Below are positions 62,818-64,000 of a stretch of DNA of 64,000 bases, in pieces. How positions within the stretch are numbered: position 1 is the first letter of the stretch; every line of letters starts with the position of its first letter. The notes under the pieces are model-generated. The model did not search any database. It was not told where the DNA came from and saw only the letters and a list, made by a program, of their open reading frames with translations. A program made the translations under genes and the position numbers. This DNA comes from DATFDN01 sp963767645 (GTDB taxonomy: Bacteria; Pseudomonadota; Alphaproteobacteria; Acetobacterales; Acetobacteraceae): positions 111,089 through 175,088 of the forward strand of contig CAVYEW010000002.1 of assembly GCA_963767645.1 (NCBI GenBank), written 5' to 3'.

Positions 62818-64000
62818 TCACAAATCGCGCGCTCCGGCCGTGCGGTCCCTGAAGCCCTCCGGCACCGCCCGGCCGACATCGGTATAGGCGCGCTTCACCG
62901 CTTCCACCGCCGGGCCGAACACGGCCTGCCGGTTCTCCAGCGCCCAGCGGTTCGACTGGCGCGGCATCTCCAGCGATCCCTGGAAATGCGGCATGACATA
63001 GCGCGCGAACAGCTCGTAGCTGCGCAGCGTCTGCTCGCGGTTGGCCCATTCATGGGCGCGGAACAGCACGCCGCCGAAGCCGCCCTTGCTGAGTTCGATC
63101 AGCCGCTCGATCCCCTTGATGACGGTCTCCGGCGAGCCCACCAAGGTCGTGCCCATCTTCACGCCCTGGCGCAGCGGATCGTCGGACCGGCCCGGCGGGC
63201 GGCCCAGCGTATCCTCGAAGTAGGTGACGGTCTCCACCCGCTCGCCCGCGGCCACCTCGCGCAGCGCCTGCTCGTCCTCCTCGGCGAGGTGCGCGTTGAC
63301 CACCAGCCGCCATTTCCGCCGGTCCGCCGTCTTGCCCGTCTTCGCCGCCGCCTCCTCGGCGATCTTCCACTGCTCGGCCAGCGCCTCCGGCCCGCCGGGC
63401 AGGCCGGCGCCGATCGACAGCACGCCGATGCCGTGCGTGCCCGCCGCGATCATGCCGAAGGGGGTGATGGTGCTCGCCACGGCGATCTCGAACAGCGGGT
63501 CGGAATAGGGTGCCAGATGCAGCCGCGCCTCGCGCAACTCGAACCAGTCGGTCTTCATCGTCACCGGCGCCTCGCACGCCAGCAGCCGCATGATCGCCTC
63601 CAGCGCCTCCATCATGCGCGGGCGCTGCGTCACTGCGTCAATCCCCAGCATGTGCGCGTCCGAGGTGAGCGCCCCCGGCCCGCAGCCCAGCATCGCCCGC
63701 CCGCGCGTCATGTGGTCGAGCTGCACGAAGCGCTGCGCCACCAGCAGCGGATGATGATAGGGCAGGCTGGTCACGCCGGAGCCGAGCTTGATGTGCTTGG
63801 TGCGCTCGGCCGCGGCGGCGATCACCAGCTCCGGCGAGGCGATCAGCTCCCAGCCCGCCGAATGATGCTCGCCGATCCAGGCCTCGTCATAGCCCAGCCA
63901 GTCGAGCCACTCGATCAGCTCCATGTCGCGCGCCAGCGCCAGGGTGGGGTTCTCGCCGAGGCGGTGGAACGGGGCGAGGAAGATGCCGAACTTGAGGCCG
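62818..64000 (-). CDS. LLM-class flavin-dependent monooxygenase, partial
   Basis: A luciferase-like TIM-barrel protein whose start lies outside the window; the frame is open to the edge (GLKFGIFLAPFHRLGENPTL upstream of MELIEWLDWLGYDE). EAWIGEHHSAGWELIASPEL, GSGVTSLPYHHPLLVAQRFV and GRAMLGCGPGAL are typical FMN/F420-binding segments. It resembles limonene 1,2-monooxygenase-type enzymes. The C-terminus (RDRTAGARDL) is at 62818. FMNH2 would come from a separate reductase, not seen here. Confidence 0.88.
   Translation of the reverse strand, partial: GLKFGIFLAPFHRLGENPTLALARDMELIEWLDWLGYDEAWIGEHHSAGWELIASPELVIAAAAERTKHIKLGSGVTSLPYHHPLLVAQRFVQLDHMTRGRAMLGCGPGALTSDAHMLGIDAVTQRPRMMEALEAIMRLLACEAPVTMKTDWFELREARLHLAPYSDPLFEIAVASTITPFGMIAAGTHGIGVLSIGAGLPGGPEALAEQWKIAEEAAAKTGKTADRRKWRLVVNAHLAEEDEQALREVAAGERVETVTYFEDTLGRPPGRSDDPLRQGVKMGTTLVGSPETVIKGIERLIELSKGGFGGVLFRAHEWANREQTLRSYELFARYVMPHFQGSLEMPRQSNRWALENRQAVFGPAVEAVKRAYTDVGRAVPEGFRDRTAGARDL

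Noticed and set aside
1..64000. CRISPR arrays, tRNA and rRNA genes
   Set aside because: No regularly spaced direct repeats, cloverleaf-like sequences or rRNA signatures were recognised; short tRNAs could still be missed by eye.

Overview
The window is a GC-rich chromosome segment from an alphaproteobacterium. An Acetobacterales/Rhodospirillales-type organism (Acetobacteraceae-like) is the best guess. This rests on the porin type, the trxA-addA-addB-nucleotidyltransferase-tsaE block, a class I PHA synthase, a DUF3576 lipoprotein, a PEP-CTERM protein and the IS families. No rRNA, tRNA or CRISPR array was seen.

Layout. (1) 1-24,083 is ordinary housekeeping sequence: a YggS start, a ThiE/TenI-like protein, a porin, a DUF3576 lipoprotein, an MFS transporter, a LutA-like Fe-S protein, PAP2 phosphatase, pyrophosphatase, the thioredoxin/AddAB/TsaE operon, a frameshifted ferredoxin-NADP reductase-like gene, a peptidoglycan-binding protein, a chemoreceptor, PhaC, an OmpA-like lipoprotein, and an aminotransferase coupled to homoserine dehydrogenase. 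(2) 24,084-49,240 is an insertion-sequence graveyard. It holds four copies of one 1,273-bp IS5-family element, a 934-bp IS5-family (IS1031-like) element, two copies of a 1,343-bp IS3-family (IS407-group-like) element, one IS66 element and an IS66 remnant. Target duplications (AGCT, AAGT, TTA, CGCC, CAAA and an 8-bp one) allow every nesting to be unpicked. The victims are a tetR with a fused Phd antitoxin tail, a short-chain dehydrogenase beside a Baeyer-Villiger monooxygenase, a BrnT toxin, and the elements themselves. Between them sit a sugar ABC transporter operon, a nuoB fragment and two AT-richer genes of unknown function. (3) 49,241-64,000 returns to metabolic genes: a GlcD-like oxidase, a secreted beta-helix protein, an HpcH/HpaI aldolase, a UxaA remnant, an acyl-CoA dehydrogenase, a serine hydrolase, a 2-hydroxyacid dehydrogenase, a PEP-CTERM protein, an SDR plus a frameshifted lactonase-like amidohydrolase, small glycine-rich envelope proteins, and a partial luciferase-like monooxygenase.

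How the genes fit together. The tsaE-to-trxA genes are tightly spaced or overlap by 4 bp and look like one transcript. The four ABC genes (34,829-39,045) form one sugar-import operon. Genes around 49-61 kb suggest sugar-acid and hydroxy-acid catabolism, but several are broken. At least three non-IS genes carry single-base frameshifts (near 15,232, 33,543 and 60,000), so either pseudogenisation or base-calling errors in the assembly should be considered.

Two palindromic intergenic repeat families recur through the window: an R1 type rich in CCCCTCCC/GGGAGGGG and an R2 type of the form CGTCATGCCCGCG...GCATCCACG. No complete, clearly new multi-gene system was found. The strongest unusual features are the readable nesting of IS elements, the interrupted BrnTA toxin-antitoxin locus, the TetR-Phd junction and two unrecognised membrane or secreted proteins.
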